43,153 bases of DNA from Gemmatimonadota bacterium. GTDB lineage: Bacteria > Gemmatimonadota > Gemmatimonadetes > Longimicrobiales > Gaopeijiaceae. Positions within the stretch are counted from its first letter, which is position 1. The number at the start of each line of letters is the position of its first letter. The notes under the pieces are model-generated. The model was given only the letters and a program-made list of their open reading frames with translations, was not told the origin of the DNA and did no database searches. The position numbers were made by a program, and so were the translations under genes. This document shows positions 7,438 through 16,149 of the stretch, one piece after another. The stretch lies in assembly GCA_022340865.1 (NCBI GenBank), contig JAJDNC010000167.1, forward strand, positions 1 through 43,153, in the 5' to 3' direction.

Positions 7438-8622
7438 TCAGGCGCCGAGGGCACGGCGCAGGTCGTCGGCCATGTCCGTGCGCTCCCAGGGGAAGCGCCA
7501 CACGGCTTGACCCTGGGCCCCATCCCCCTGCTGCTCGGGTGTGCGGCCGAAGTGCCCGTACGCGGCGGTGGGCGTGAAGATCGGATTGCGCAGGCCGAGT
7601 CGCTGGATGATGGCCAGGGGGCGGAAGTCGAAGACCTTCTCCAGCGCCGCCACGAGCTCGTCGTCCCGCACGTCGCGCGCCGTGCCGAACGTGTCCACGT
7701 GGACGGAAACCGGCCGCTCGACACCGATGGCGTAGGCGAGCTGGATCTCGCATCGCCGCGCGAATCCGGCCGCCACCACGTTCTTCGCGGCCCAGCGCGC
7801 GGCGTACGCCCCGGACCGGTCCACCTTGGTGGCGTCCTTGCCGCTGAACGCTCCGCCGCCGTGCCGCCCCATGCCGCCGTACGTGTCCACGATGATCTTG
7901 CGGCCCGTGAGGCCCGCATCGCCGTGGGGCCCACCGATGACGAAACGGCCCGTGGGGTTGATGTGCAGCGTGCACTTCGAGGCGTCGTAGAGCTCCTCCG
8001 GCAGCACGGGTGCGACCACGTGCGTGCGGACGGCTTCCTTGAGGTCTTCCAGGGCCACGTCCTCGTCGTGCTGGGTGCTGACCACCACCGTGTGGATGCG
8101 CACGGGCCGGTCGCCGTCGTACTCCACGGTGACCTGCGCCTTGCCGTCGGGACGGAGCCACGGGAGCGCGCCGTCCTTGCGCATCTCGGCCAGGCGCCGG
8201 GTGAGCCGGTGGGCGAACAGGATGGGGGCGGGCATGAGCTCCGCCGTCTCGTCCGTGGCGTACCCGAACATCATGCCCTGGTCTCCCGCCCCTCCGCTGT
8301 CCACCCCCATGGCGATGTCCGGCGACTGCCGGTCCAGGCTCGTGAGCACCGCGCAGGTGGCGGCATCGATGCCGTAGCTCGCGCTGGTATAGCCGATGCG
8401 GCGGAGCGTGCCCCTCACCACCTCGGGAATGTCCACGTATCCGGTGGTGGTGACCTCGCCGGCCACCATCGCGACACCGGTGGTGACCAGCGTCTCGCAC
8501 GCCACCCGGGATTTGGGGTCCTCGGCCAGGAGGTGATCGAGGACGGCGTCGGAGATCTGGTCGGCGATCTTGTCCGGGTGGCCCTCCGTGACGGACTCGG
8601 ACGTGAACAGGGTGCGGCTCAA
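7438..8622 (-). CDS. metK: S-adenosylmethionine synthetase
   Basis: MetK makes S-adenosylmethionine from ATP and methionine. The 394-residue protein carries all signatures: [21 protein letters not shown] near the N-terminus (given in shortened form: [11 protein letters not shown]), [12 protein letters not shown], and the glycine-rich [16 protein letters not shown] loop. Length is normal and the K+- and Mg2+-binding regions look intact. The ATG at 8622 follows a GGGAGTCC segment. Only 59 bases separate it from the end of the EI gene, too short for a SAM riboswitch. It could be read through from the PTS transcript. Confidence 0.97.
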   Translation of the reverse strand: MSRTLFTSESVTEGHPDKIADQISDAVLDHLLAEDPKSRVACETLVTTGVAMVAGEVTTTGYVDIPEVVRGTLRRIGYTSASYGIDAATCAVLTSLDRQSPDIAMGVDSGGAGDQGMMFGYATDETAELMPAPILFAHRLTRRLAEMRKDGALPWLRPDGKAQVTVEYDGDRPVRIHTVVVSTQHDEDVALEDLKEAVRTHVVAPVLPEELYDASKCTLHINPTGRFVIGGPHGDAGLTGRKIIVDTYGGMGRHGGGAFSGKDATKVDRSGAYAARWAAKNVVAAGFARRCEIQLAYAIGVERPVSVHVDTFGTARDVRDDELVAALEKVFDFRPLAIIQRLGLRNPIFTPTAAYGHFGRTPEQQGDGAQGQAVWRFPWERTDMADDLRRALGA

Positions 8623-8681
8623 GGGACTCCCTCGATGTGTGGGGATCGTAGCACCGGTGAGGCGGGTGAAAGGCTATCCAA

Positions 8682-10460
8682 TCACTGGGGAAGCGACAAG
8701 CTCCAGCGCCCGGCGAAGACCGTGAGATCCACCGAGTCGCCGATCCCCTCTACGAGACAGTGGACGACGTCCTGGCTCGTTGGCGCAGCCAATGCGCTCC
8801 GGGCGGCCCGCCGAGCGTCTTCGATCCGGATGTCCCGGACGAACTTCTTGATCTCGGGCAGTGACGGCCACGCCATGGAAAGCGCCATGATATCCAGGCC
8901 CAGGAGGAGAAAGGTCCCCAGGGGATTGGCTGCGAGCTCGCCGCACAGGCTCACCTCGATGCCCGCCGCGCGGGACACGCGCGCCACCTGGTGCAGCAGC
9001 CGTACCACCGCGGGATGGAAGGGATTGTACAGCTTGGCGAGGCGCGTGTTGGTGCGATCCACGGCCAGCGTGTATTGCACCAGGTCGTTGGTGCCGATGG
9101 AGAAGAAGTCGCAATGGCGCACGAGCTCCGCGGCGTCCAGCGCCGCCGCGGGGGTCTCGATCATCACGCCCAGCTTGTATCCCGAGTTGAAGGGGATCCC
9201 GTCCCGGCGCAGGCCCTCCTCCTCCTCTTCGAGGAGGGCGCGCACCTGGCGGACCTCGTCGACATCGTTCACCAGGGGAACCATGATGCGCACGTCGCCG
9301 TGAGCGGTGGCCCGCAGGATCGCCCGCAGCTGGGTACGGAACAGCTCGGGCTCGTCCAGGCACACGCGGATGGCGCGCCACCCCAGGAAGGGGTTCTCCT
9401 CCCGGGGCATGTGCAGGAACATGGGGAACTTGTCGCCCCCCAGGTCGAAGGTCCGGATGTAGACCGCCCCTTCGGGGAAGGCCTCGGCGACCTTCCGATA
9501 GGCTTCGTACTGCTCCTCCTCCCCGGGCATGGTGTTGCGGCCCACCACGAGGAACTCGGTGCGCAGGAGCCCGATTCCCATGGCCCCGTGGGACCGGGCC
9601 TGGTCCACCTCCACGGGAAGATCGAGGTTGGCGCGAAGCGCCACGGGCTGGCCATCCAGGGTGACCGACTCCTGCTCGGCGATGACCGCGATCTCCCCCT
9701 CCCAGTCCTTGAGGCGGGCCCGGCGCCGCTTGTACGCCGCCCGCTCCCGGTCGTCGGGATCGAGGATCACGCGTCCTACGCGGCCGTCCAGGATGACCTC
9801 CTGGCCTTCGCGTGCACGCTGCGAGACGGTTCCCAGGCCCACCACCGCGGGGATCTCCAGCGACCGCGCCAGGATGGCCCAGTGGGCCGTGCGCGTGCCC
9901 TGGTCCGTGGCCACGCCCAGTACGTGCTCCGGGTTCAGGTGTACGGTCAGGCTGGGCGTGAGGTTGCGCGCCACCACGATGACGCCGCTGGGCTCGCGGG
10001 CCAGGTCGGACGGGTCGTGGTGCCCCAGGAGGCGGTGGAGCACCCGGATCATCAGATCCTCGAGGTCGTTGAGCCGGTCCAGGACCATGGGCTGAGACGT
10101 CCGGCTCCACATGGCCTGCAGCTCGAGCATGCGCCACTCGAATGCGCGCTGGGCGGTGAGGTGGTTCTCCCGGATGTAGCGCACCGCCCCGTCCACGACG
10201 GCGGGGTCGTCGAGCATGAGGAGCTGCGGCTCGAAGATGCGGGCCTCGACCTGCCCCAACCGCTCCTCCGTGACCCCCTGCACCGCGCGAATGCGTTCCT
10301 TGGCCCACTCGCGGGCCTCGTGGAAGCGCTCGATCTCGGCGTCCACCTCCGCGGGCTCCACCGTCTTGTGGGGAACCACCGGGACTCCCCAGTGGAGAAG
10401 GAACACCTTTCCGGCGACGATCCCTTCCGAAGCCGGGGCACCGTCGAGGACGAGGGACAT
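8682..10460 (-). CDS. ptsI: PTS enzyme I (PEP-protein phosphotransferase)
   Basis: Enzyme I takes phosphate from phosphoenolpyruvate and passes it to HPr. The 592-residue protein shows the N-terminal HPr-binding helical part, the phosphohistidine domain with His193 in TRTAHWAILARS, and the PEP-binding barrel with GIGLLRTEFL (295-304), Cys506 in SLCGELA, and GTNDLVQYTLAVDR. The histidine motif departs slightly from the usual GGxTSH (here DQGTRTAH), and GELA is followed by ANP rather than GD; both catalytic residues remain, so activity is expected. ATG at 10460, 40 bases after the HPr stop. It closes the PTS block and is followed by metK. Confidence 0.94.
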   Translation of the reverse strand: MSLVLDGAPASEGIVAGKVFLLHWGVPVVPHKTVEPAEVDAEIERFHEAREWAKERIRAVQGVTEERLGQVEARIFEPQLLMLDDPAVVDGAVRYIRENHLTAQRAFEWRMLELQAMWSRTSQPMVLDRLNDLEDLMIRVLHRLLGHHDPSDLAREPSGVIVVARNLTPSLTVHLNPEHVLGVATDQGTRTAHWAILARSLEIPAVVGLGTVSQRAREGQEVILDGRVGRVILDPDDRERAAYKRRRARLKDWEGEIAVIAEQESVTLDGQPVALRANLDLPVEVDQARSHGAMGIGLLRTEFLVVGRNTMPGEEEQYEAYRKVAEAFPEGAVYIRTFDLGGDKFPMFLHMPREENPFLGWRAIRVCLDEPELFRTQLRAILRATAHGDVRIMVPLVNDVDEVRQVRALLEEEEEGLRRDGIPFNSGYKLGVMIETPAAALDAAELVRHCDFFSIGTNDLVQYTLAVDRTNTRLAKLYNPFHPAVVRLLHQVARVSRAAGIEVSLCGELAANPLGTFLLLGLDIMALSMAWPSLPEIKKFVRDIRIEDARRAARSALAAPTSQDVVHCLVEGIGDSVDLTVFAGRWSLSLPQ

Positions 10461-10500
10461 CAGAACTCCCTGGGCGTCATACGCCCTGGTGAGGGGGGCA

Positions 10501-10785
10501 TCAGTACGCCTCCTCGAAGCCCCCGTCCACCAGTGTGACGAGGGCTTCCAGCGCCTGAAGAGCGTCGCTGCCCTGAGCCGTAAGACGCAAGCGGCTACCC
10601 TGCTCCGCCGCCAGCATGAGAACTCCCATGATGCTCTTGCCGTTCACTTCCAGGCCGTCCTTCTCCACCGTGATGTCGGCGCTGAAGCGTCCTGCCACCT
10701 TCACGAACTCCGCCGCCGGCCGCGCGTGCATCCCCGCGCGGTTGACTATCTGCACCTCACGCTCCAATCGATCCTCCCCACTCAT
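10501..10785 (-). CDS. ptsH: Phosphocarrier protein HPr
   Basis: HPr shuttles phosphate from EI to the IIA proteins. The 94-residue product has the active histidine His20 in NRAGMHARPA and the regulatory serine Ser51 in NGKSIMGVLML, the site used by HPr kinase/phosphorylase, which is encoded in the same cluster. There is an N-terminal extension of about 5 residues. The ATG at 10785 overlaps the EIID stop (ATGA), so the two are coupled. Having both sites indicates that this HPr can be both a phosphocarrier and a kinase-controlled regulator. Confidence 0.95.
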   Translation of the reverse strand: MSGEDRLEREVQIVNRAGMHARPAAEFVKVAGRFSADITVEKDGLEVNGKSIMGVLMLAAEQGSRLRLTAQGSDALQALEALVTLVDGGFEEAY

Positions 10786-11531
10786 GTGAGCAGTCCCCAG
10801 GTTGCCAGAAGGGCCACGGCCGCCACCACGACCACCGCCGCGGGGCGCCACAGGCGAGGTCCCACGAGGAGACCCGCCAGGAACGCCACGATGGCCAGGA
10901 CACCCCAATGAGCCCCGGCCGCGCGGAGCCCGTGGTCCGCGGCCAGGACGATGCCGACGAGGAGTCCCAGGAGCCCCGCGGAGGCCGCGCGGACACGCTC
11001 GGTCCACACTCCCAGCGACGCGTCCGAGAGGCGTCGCCCCACGCCGCTCCCCTCCTGAAGGCCCGCCCGGAACCCCCAGGCACGCAGGCCGATGTGCCCC
11101 GCGTTGTAGATGCCCAGGAAGGCCAGCACCGCCACCCAGCCCGGGGCGCCCAGCCAGATGAGCGAGAGCGCGGCGACGGACACGGCGGGGAGCCAGGACG
11201 CCCACACCAGGGCGTCGCCGAGACCTCCGAGGGGCCCCCGGAGCGCCGTCTTGAAACGGCGCACCGTGTCGCCGTCCTCGCCGTCCGCCTCCAGCCGGAG
11301 GGCCGCGCCCAGCGCGACATCGGACAGGTACGGGTGGGCATTGAAGTGCTCCAGATGTCGGCGCACCGACGCGACCATCGCCTCGGGATCGTCGCGGAAG
11401 AGGCGGCGCAGGCCCGGCAGCATGGCGAAGGCGAAGCCCGAACCGAGCATGGTCCGGTAGTTCCAGGAGCCCTGGATCAGGAACGAGCGTGCGAAGGTCG
11501 CCGCCAGGGCCCGACGTGAGAGTGGGGCCAT
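10782..11531 (-). CDS. PTS EIID component, mannose family
   Basis: EIID works with EIIC as the membrane channel of mannose/fructose/sorbose PTS systems. The 249-residue product has the family N-terminus RSFLIQGSWNYRTMLGSGFAFAMLP-like stretch (shown here in part: SFLIQGSWNY), the HLEHFNAHPYL motif, and GPLGGLGDALVW, with hydrophobic segments toward the C-terminus. It is shorter than the usual 270-300 residues. The start ATG at 11531 shares a base with the EIIC stop (TGATG). It lies between EIIC and HPr in one coupled operon. Substrate cannot be inferred. Confidence 0.88.
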   Translation of the reverse strand: MAPLSRRALAATFARSFLIQGSWNYRTMLGSGFAFAMLPGLRRLFRDDPEAMVASVRRHLEHFNAHPYLSDVALGAALRLEADGEDGDTVRRFKTALRGPLGGLGDALVWASWLPAVSVAALSLIWLGAPGWVAVLAFLGIYNAGHIGLRAWGFRAGLQEGSGVGRRLSDASLGVWTERVRAASAGLLGLLVGIVLAADHGLRAAGAHWGVLAIVAFLAGLLVGPRLWRPAAVVVVAAVALLATWGLLT

Positions 11532-12184
11532 CACAGAAAACGTGCTCCGAGGATCCCCAGCGCGACCCCCGCCATGAAGTAGAGACGTCGCCGACGAAAG
11601 CCTCCCAGGCTCCGCAGGAGGATCCCCGCCGAAACGGCGCCCCCGGCCAGGAGCAGCCCCAGCGAGTTCCCCGGGTCCAGGGGCCATGCCTGTGCCAACA
11701 GACGGACCGCCGCCCGTGCCCCGACGATGCCCAGCCCCGTGATCAGCGTTCCCCGCAGGAAGTCCAGGCCCACGGCCTCGAGATGCGCCCGCGTCACCCG
11801 CTCCGGGCTGGGCGTCTGCGGACCCGGTACCAGCCGCCCGTTGAGGTGCCGCAGCCAGGTGATGGTCACACCTCCCAGCTGCCCCCAGACGAGCCCCGCC
11901 GCCACCGCGAGAGGGAGCGCGCCCGGGACGTTCGTGGCGGATGCGGCCGCCACCGCCACCACCGTCGCGGTGGGACCTTCCGGGAAGCGCGATCCTCCGG
12001 TGGGGAACGACACCAGGAGGTAGAGCTCGAGGAGCGCCCCGATGACGAGACCGGTGGTGGGTTCGCCCACGATCCAGCCGGTGAGCACGCCCGTCACCAG
12101 CGGACGGGACACCATGAACTGTCCCACGGACGTGGCGTCCAGGGCCAGCAGGCCACCCAACAGGGCGAGGGGCAGGAGGTCCAT
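11531..12184 (-). CDS. PTS EIIC component, mannose family
   Basis: Integral-membrane EIIC subunit of the mannose-family PTS. The 217-residue product is strongly hydrophobic with several membrane segments and the family motifs DATSVGQFMVSRPLV and GLVIGALLELYLL, followed by PTGGSRFPEG. It is shorter than typical EIIC (about 250-270). ATG at 12184 follows the EIIB stop by 4 bases, with the ribosome-binding site inside the EIIB end. The paired EIID overlaps its stop codon. Confidence 0.87.
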   Translation of the reverse strand: MDLLPLALLGGLLALDATSVGQFMVSRPLVTGVLTGWIVGEPTTGLVIGALLELYLLVSFPTGGSRFPEGPTATVVAVAAASATNVPGALPLAVAAGLVWGQLGGVTITWLRHLNGRLVPGPQTPSPERVTRAHLEAVGLDFLRGTLITGLGIVGARAAVRLLAQAWPLDPGNSLGLLLAGGAVSAGILLRSLGGFRRRRLYFMAGVALGILGARFL

Positions 12185-12188
12185 CAGC

Positions 12189-12692
12189 TCACTCGTCGGG
12201 GCCGTCGCGAGCGCCCTGGGGGAGCAGCGCCTTGAGCGGGACCTTGTGCGCGTCGGGGAGGTCCCGGGCCGAGACCTCGACGCCCTCCTCCTCCAGCGCA
12301 CGCAACCCGGAGATGTCGTCCTCGGTGAGGTGCAGATAGGCCAACACCTGAAGGCGCCCCGGGCCGTGGTGGATGCCTCCCAGGTTGACCTTCTCGCCCC
12401 GCAGCAGCCCCCCCTGTGCCAGCCGCAGCATGGACGCTACGTCCCGTGTAAGCAGGATGGACCGTACCAGGTCCTCGCGCCATTCGGGGAGCATGAGTCG
12501 AGCCGCCTCCACGGAGGCGAAGACGATCTCGGAGTCTCCCGTACCGAGTCGGTACAGGTCCTGCTCCCACTCGCTGAGCGCCAGGTCGTCGTCCACCACC
12601 AGATAACGATGCGGCAGGAGCTGCCCGCCCCACCCGAGGACCACCTGCCCGTGGATGAGGCGCTCGTCGATGCGGTAGAGGACGATGGACAT
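12189..12692 (-). CDS. PTS EIIB component, mannose family
   Basis: Cytoplasmic phosphotransfer subunit that takes phosphate from EIIA and gives it to the sugar at EIIC/EIID. The 167-residue product starts MSIVLYRIDERLIHGQV, containing the phosphorylated histidine His14 in the invariant DERLIHGQV. The rest (VVDDDLA, VNLGGIHHGPGR, YLHLTEDD) fits the family and the length is normal. ATG at 12692, 7 bases downstream of the EIIA stop. Sugar specificity cannot be read from EIIB. Confidence 0.92.
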   Translation of the reverse strand: MSIVLYRIDERLIHGQVVLGWGGQLLPHRYLVVDDDLALSEWEQDLYRLGTGDSEIVFASVEAARLMLPEWREDLVRSILLTRDVASMLRLAQGGLLRGEKVNLGGIHHGPGRLQVLAYLHLTEDDISGLRALEEEGVEVSARDLPDAHKVPLKALLPQGARDGPDE

Positions 12693-12699
12693 CGGTCGG

Positions 12700-13161
12700 T
12701 TAGCCCACGCGGGGAAGCGCCCGGATACCGTCCCGCCCTTTCTCGACCAGGCGGGGGACGAGCTCCTCCATGGGAAGGTCACGATGGAAGACGAAGTCCA
12801 GGAGCACCGGCAAGTTCACCCCGCACACGACGGCACCCTGGTCCGCTTCCCGGCACCCGGCGAAGGCCGCCATGCCGCAGCTCCCCGAGAGCAGGTCGGC
12901 GAAGACCACCACGGGCCCTTCACGGGCCAGCTCCTGAATGGACGCCTTGAGCTGCTGCGGGCTGCGCCCCTCGTTGGAGATGGGCACCAGGGCGTCGGCG
13001 ACCCCTCCGGCGATGCGACGCACCGCATCGATGAGGCCGTCGGCCATGGATCCGTGCGCCACCACCAGGCCCCGCACCCCGTGAGGCGCCGAAACCCCCG
13101 GGGCGGCGGAAGGCTCCACCGCCCCTGCGGTGCCGCGGGTGGTGGAGCCGCCGTCACTCAT
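12700..13161 (-). CDS. PTS EIIA component, mannose family
   Basis: EIIA domain of the mannose family; accepts phosphate from HPr at His36 in GLVVAHGSMADGL. The family core follows (VVFADLLSGSCGMAAF, VVCGVNLPVLLDFV). The chosen ATG (13161) gives 153 residues with about 26 extra N-terminal residues of low complexity, has GGAG 7 bases upstream, and overlaps the hprK stop by 8 bases. A GTG at codon 29 would give a start closer to other ManX-type proteins but lacks a ribosome-binding site. The position directly after hprK mirrors the arrangement known in several Gram-negative groups. Confidence 0.9.
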   Translation of the reverse strand: MSDGGSTTRGTAGAVEPSAAPGVSAPHGVRGLVVAHGSMADGLIDAVRRIAGGVADALVPISNEGRSPQQLKASIQELAREGPVVVFADLLSGSCGMAAFAGCREADQGAVVCGVNLPVLLDFVFHRDLPMEELVPRLVEKGRDGIRALPRVG

Positions 13162-14149
13162 AGTCCTGCTCCAGGTACTCGCGGATGGGCTTCATGCGCT
13201 CCTGAATGCGGCGCTCGAAGGCCTCCGCGGAGTCGATCCCCGAGTACTTCAGGAGGTGGTTCATGGCCACGACCTCGGAGACCACCGTGATGTTCTTGCC
13301 GGGGTTGAGGGGCACGGTGACCCGGGGCAGCCGGACGCCCAGGATCTCGATCTCGTCCCGTTCGAGGCCGGTCCGGCTGTAGGTGCGGTCCTGGTTCCAG
13401 AGCTCGAGCTGCACCACGACCTCGATGCGCTTCTGCTGGCGGGTGGCGCGCACGCCGAAGAGCGCGGATATGTCGATGATGCCGATACCGCGGATCTCCA
13501 TGTGATGACGCTGGAGCTCGTGTCCCCTCCCGATGAGGACATCGTTGCCCCTGCGCGACACGAGCACGAGGTCGTCGGCGACCAGTCGATGGCCCCGCTC
13601 CACCAGGTCGAGGACGCACTCGCTCTTGCCCACGCCGCTCTCGCCCACGAACAACAGACCCACTCCGTACACGTCCGCCAGGGAGCCGTGCAGGCTCGTG
13701 CTGGGGGCCAGGACCTCCTCCAGGTACGGCTTGACGCGCTGGTAGAGGTCCTTCGTGGTGAGGTGGCTGAGGATCACCGGAACCCCTCGGCTCCGGGCAA
13801 CCTCCAGGAAGAACTCGGGCACGTCCTGTCCCTTCGAGACGAACACCGCCGGGATCTCGAACGCGAAGAGCTCCCCGAGGTTCTCCCGCGCTTCCTCGAC
13901 GGGAAGGGAAGCCAGGTACGTCATCTCGGTCTCGCCGAAGACCCACATGCGTCCCAGCGGGACACGGTCGGTGAAGCCCGACAAGGCCAGGCCGGGGCCG
14001 GACACGTCCGCGTCGAAGGCGCGACGGTCGAGGGACACGCCGGGTGTCAGCAACTCCAGGCCCAGCGCATCGCTCTTCGCGTCCAGGATCTCCTGGATCG
14101 TGATGCTCTTGCCGCTGTGCGAGTTGGAGCGGGAGGGGTCCGGGCTCAC
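13154..14149 (-). CDS. hprK: HPr kinase/phosphorylase
   Basis: HprK phosphorylates HPr on its serine and removes that phosphate again, linking carbon or energy state to PTS activity. The 331-residue protein has the N-terminal regulatory domain and a C-terminal kinase domain with His154 (HGSLADVYG), Walker A GESGVGKS (169-176), and the family signature EIRGIGIIDI (218-227). The C-terminal IREYLEQDYE-like end is normal. The start is GTG at 14149, with a distant AAGGA upstream, so the exact N-terminus is less certain. It is preceded by hpf and followed by EIIA. Confidence 0.95.
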   Translation of the reverse strand: MSPDPSRSNSHSGKSITIQEILDAKSDALGLELLTPGVSLDRRAFDADVSGPGLALSGFTDRVPLGRMWVFGETEMTYLASLPVEEARENLGELFAFEIPAVFVSKGQDVPEFFLEVARSRGVPVILSHLTTKDLYQRVKPYLEEVLAPSTSLHGSLADVYGVGLLFVGESGVGKSECVLDLVERGHRLVADDLVLVSRRGNDVLIGRGHELQRHHMEIRGIGIIDISALFGVRATRQQKRIEVVVQLELWNQDRTYSRTGLERDEIEILGVRLPRVTVPLNPGKNITVVSEVVAMNHLLKYSGIDSAEAFERRIQERMKPIREYLEQDYE

Positions 14150-14173
14150 GGGATGAAGGCTATCCTTGCTGGT

Positions 14174-14500
14174 CTACTCGCTGCTCATGCGCTCGGCGGC
14201 GCGGGGACCCTGGTGGTCCCTCGCCTGGGAGCGCTGACGTCGCAGGATGCTCCGCAGGCGGTCGACGACCTTGTCCAGGGCGCTCCGGAACTCCTCGCCC
14301 TCTCCCCGGGCGATGACGGGCTCACCGCCGTGCACGGAGAGTATGACCTCGACGCTCCGGACCCGCTTTACTTCCTCATAGATTGCGTCCGCAGAGGCGA
14401 TCCGTGGGTCATACTTCGCCAGGCGGGCGATCTGCTCCTCTGTTCGGGTGCGCACGGAATCGGGGATCTGACAGTGACGTGCCGCGACTTGGACTCTCAA
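14174..14500 (-). CDS. hpf: Ribosome hibernation promoting factor, short form
   Basis: HPF/RaiA-family protein that binds the 30S decoding centre and inactivates ribosomes in slow growth. The 108-residue product has the beta-alpha-beta fold pattern: MRVQVAARHCQIPDSVRTRTEEQIARL, VEVILSVHGGEPVIARGEG, and FRSALDKVVDRLRSILRRQR. The C-terminal dimerisation domain of long HPF is absent. The start is TTG at 14500, supported by GGAGG 6 bases upstream. Linkage of hpf with hprK and PTS genes is known from rpoN regions of many bacteria, though rpoN itself is not here. Confidence 0.88.
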   Translation of the reverse strand: MRVQVAARHCQIPDSVRTRTEEQIARLAKYDPRIASADAIYEEVKRVRSVEVILSVHGGEPVIARGEGEEFRSALDKVVDRLRSILRRQRSQARDHQGPRAAERMSSE

Positions 14501-14542
14501 GCTGCGCCTCCGGCATCGAGCGGAACCGTACGTGATATCAAG

Positions 14543-15697
14543 TTAGCCGGGCCACGAACCGCCGACCACCCGGATCAGGAAGCGCTCCATGGCCTCGGCA
14601 GACGTCTCCCATGAATACCCCTCTGCGAAGGAACGAGCCCCCGCGCCCAACCGGTCCCGCAGCCCGGGATCGCCCAGGACGCGCTCCAGCCCGTCCGCCA
14701 GCGCGTCGACGTTCCCGTGAGGCACCAGGAGCCCGGTGAGGCCGTCCACCACCGAATCCCGGAGGCCCGGCGCGTCGCTGGCGACGGTGGGGGTGCCGCA
14801 GGCGGCCGCCTCCATGTTGGCGATCCCCCACCCCTCCTTGGGGGACGTGAGCACGTGCACCCAGCTCCGCCGGAAGAGGTCGGCCTTCTCGGCGTCGGAC
14901 ACGAACCCCAGGAACTCGACGTGGTCCGTGACCCCGAGCTGGGTCGCCAGCCTCCGCAGCACCGGGAGGTGGTCGCCCTTTCCCGCCACGAGCAATCGCA
15001 CCCGGCGGCCGCGGCGCACGAGAGCGTCCAGCGCCCGGAGCACCAGATCCACGCGCTTGTAGCGCTTCACCCGGCCCATGTAGAGCATGGTGGGGATCTC
15101 GAAGCGCTGGGCGGCCGGCCCCGGGCGGTACGCCCCCAGGTCGATGCCGTTGGGCACGATGTCGATGCGCTCCGCCGACATCCCGCGGGCGGCCAGATCG
15201 TCCCGGGTGCTCTCGGATACCGCCACGGTCGGCGTATGCCGGAAGACCCGGGGCACGGGCCGCTCCATCAGCCAGGTAGCGGTGGCCAGAGGGAGGGAGG
15301 CCTCCCGGAAGGCGGTGCCGCCGAACAGGTGGTGCACCACGAGAGCCACGGGAACCCGTGTCCACCACGGAGTGAAGAGCGGGACCTTGTTGAGATCCTC
15401 CACCACCACGTCCCAGGGTGTGGCGGCGAGATGCGTCCGGTAGTATCGCGGGGCCGCCAGGGAGAACGTGTAGCGTCGGCCGGCGCGGTGCACGGAGATC
15501 CCGTCCAGCTCGGCGGTGGGGGCGCATCCCGCCCAACCGGAGGCCAGGAGGGTGACCTGGTGGCCCGCGCCGGCCAGGCGCCCGAAGATCTCGTGGAGAT
15601 GGGCCTCGGCGCCGCCGGCCTGGGGGTTCTCGCGGTCCTGCCAGTTCACCACGAGGATCCGCAACGGGGAGCGCCCGCCGCCGCCGGCAGGACTCAC
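14543..15697 (-). CDS. GT4-family glycosyltransferase
   Basis: A 384-residue GT-B-fold glycosyltransferase. The N-terminal half has RILVVNWQDRENPQAGGAEAHLHEIFGRL, the acceptor-side domain, given here only in part (NPQAGGAEAH). The C-terminal half has the family 4 signatures VPNGIDL, MLYMGRVKRYKR, and the EX7E motif within KEGWGIANMEAAACGTP. The donor sugar and acceptor are unknown; an envelope polysaccharide or lipid glycoside is likely. The GTG start at 15697 overlaps the nusB stop (GTGA). No other polysaccharide gene is nearby, so its function in this operon is unclear. Confidence 0.87.
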   Translation of the reverse strand: MSPAGGGGRSPLRILVVNWQDRENPQAGGAEAHLHEIFGRLAGAGHQVTLLASGWAGCAPTAELDGISVHRAGRRYTFSLAAPRYYRTHLAATPWDVVVEDLNKVPLFTPWWTRVPVALVVHHLFGGTAFREASLPLATATWLMERPVPRVFRHTPTVAVSESTRDDLAARGMSAERIDIVPNGIDLGAYRPGPAAQRFEIPTMLYMGRVKRYKRVDLVLRALDALVRRGRRVRLLVAGKGDHLPVLRRLATQLGVTDHVEFLGFVSDAEKADLFRRSWVHVLTSPKEGWGIANMEAAACGTPTVASDAPGLRDSVVDGLTGLLVPHGNVDALADGLERVLGDPGLRDRLGAGARSFAEGYSWETSAEAMERFLIRVVGGSWPG

Positions 15698-16149
15698 GCC
15701 CGGGGACCGGCCTGCGCCTTGTAGAGCGCGTCGAGGACCCCGTTCACGAAGCGGGGGGAGTCCGGCCCACCGTACATCTCCGCCAGCCGGATGGCCTCCT
15801 GGATGGACACCTTGGGGGGAACCTCTTCCACGAACAGGATCTCCGTAGCCGCCACGCGCACGATGGCGCGGTCGATGGTGGACAGGCGCTCCAGACGCCA
15901 ATTCTCCAGCGCCTTCTGCAGGGCGCGGTCCACGGCCTCCGCGTTCTCCTCCAGGAGGGTGAGGACCTGGCGCACGTAGGGGAGCCGGCGGGGGGAAAGG
16001 CGCCGGGTGGCGGTTGTCGCCGCCAGCGACTCGCGCAGGGTTCCCTCCCGGCCACAGGCCTCCCAGCGGTAGTGGATCTGCAGCATCCACGCGCGGGCTC
16101 GGCTCCGGTCGATGCGCTCACGCTTCCCGAGGCCCTTACTCTCCGTCAC
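15694..16149 (-). CDS. nusB: Transcription antitermination factor NusB
   Basis: NusB binds boxA RNA with ribosomal protein S10 and prevents early termination in rRNA operons. The 151-residue protein shows RSRARAWMLQIHYRWE near the N-terminus and the conserved C-terminal block STIDRAIVRVAATEILFVEEVPPKVSIQEAIRLA (in part STIDRAIVRVAATEI), then FVNGVLDAL. Start GTG at 16149 overlaps the ribH stop (GTGA). The ribH-nusB pairing is a widespread conserved arrangement. Confidence 0.94.
   Translation of the reverse strand: MTESKGLGKRERIDRSRARAWMLQIHYRWEACGREGTLRESLAATTATRRLSPRRLPYVRQVLTLLEENAEAVDRALQKALENWRLERLSTIDRAIVRVAATEILFVEEVPPKVSIQEAIRLAEMYGGPDSPRFVNGVLDALYKAQAGPRA

Noticed and set aside
8623..8681. 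SAM riboswitch upstream of metK
   Set aside because: The gap is only 59 bases and shows no SAM-riboswitch core.
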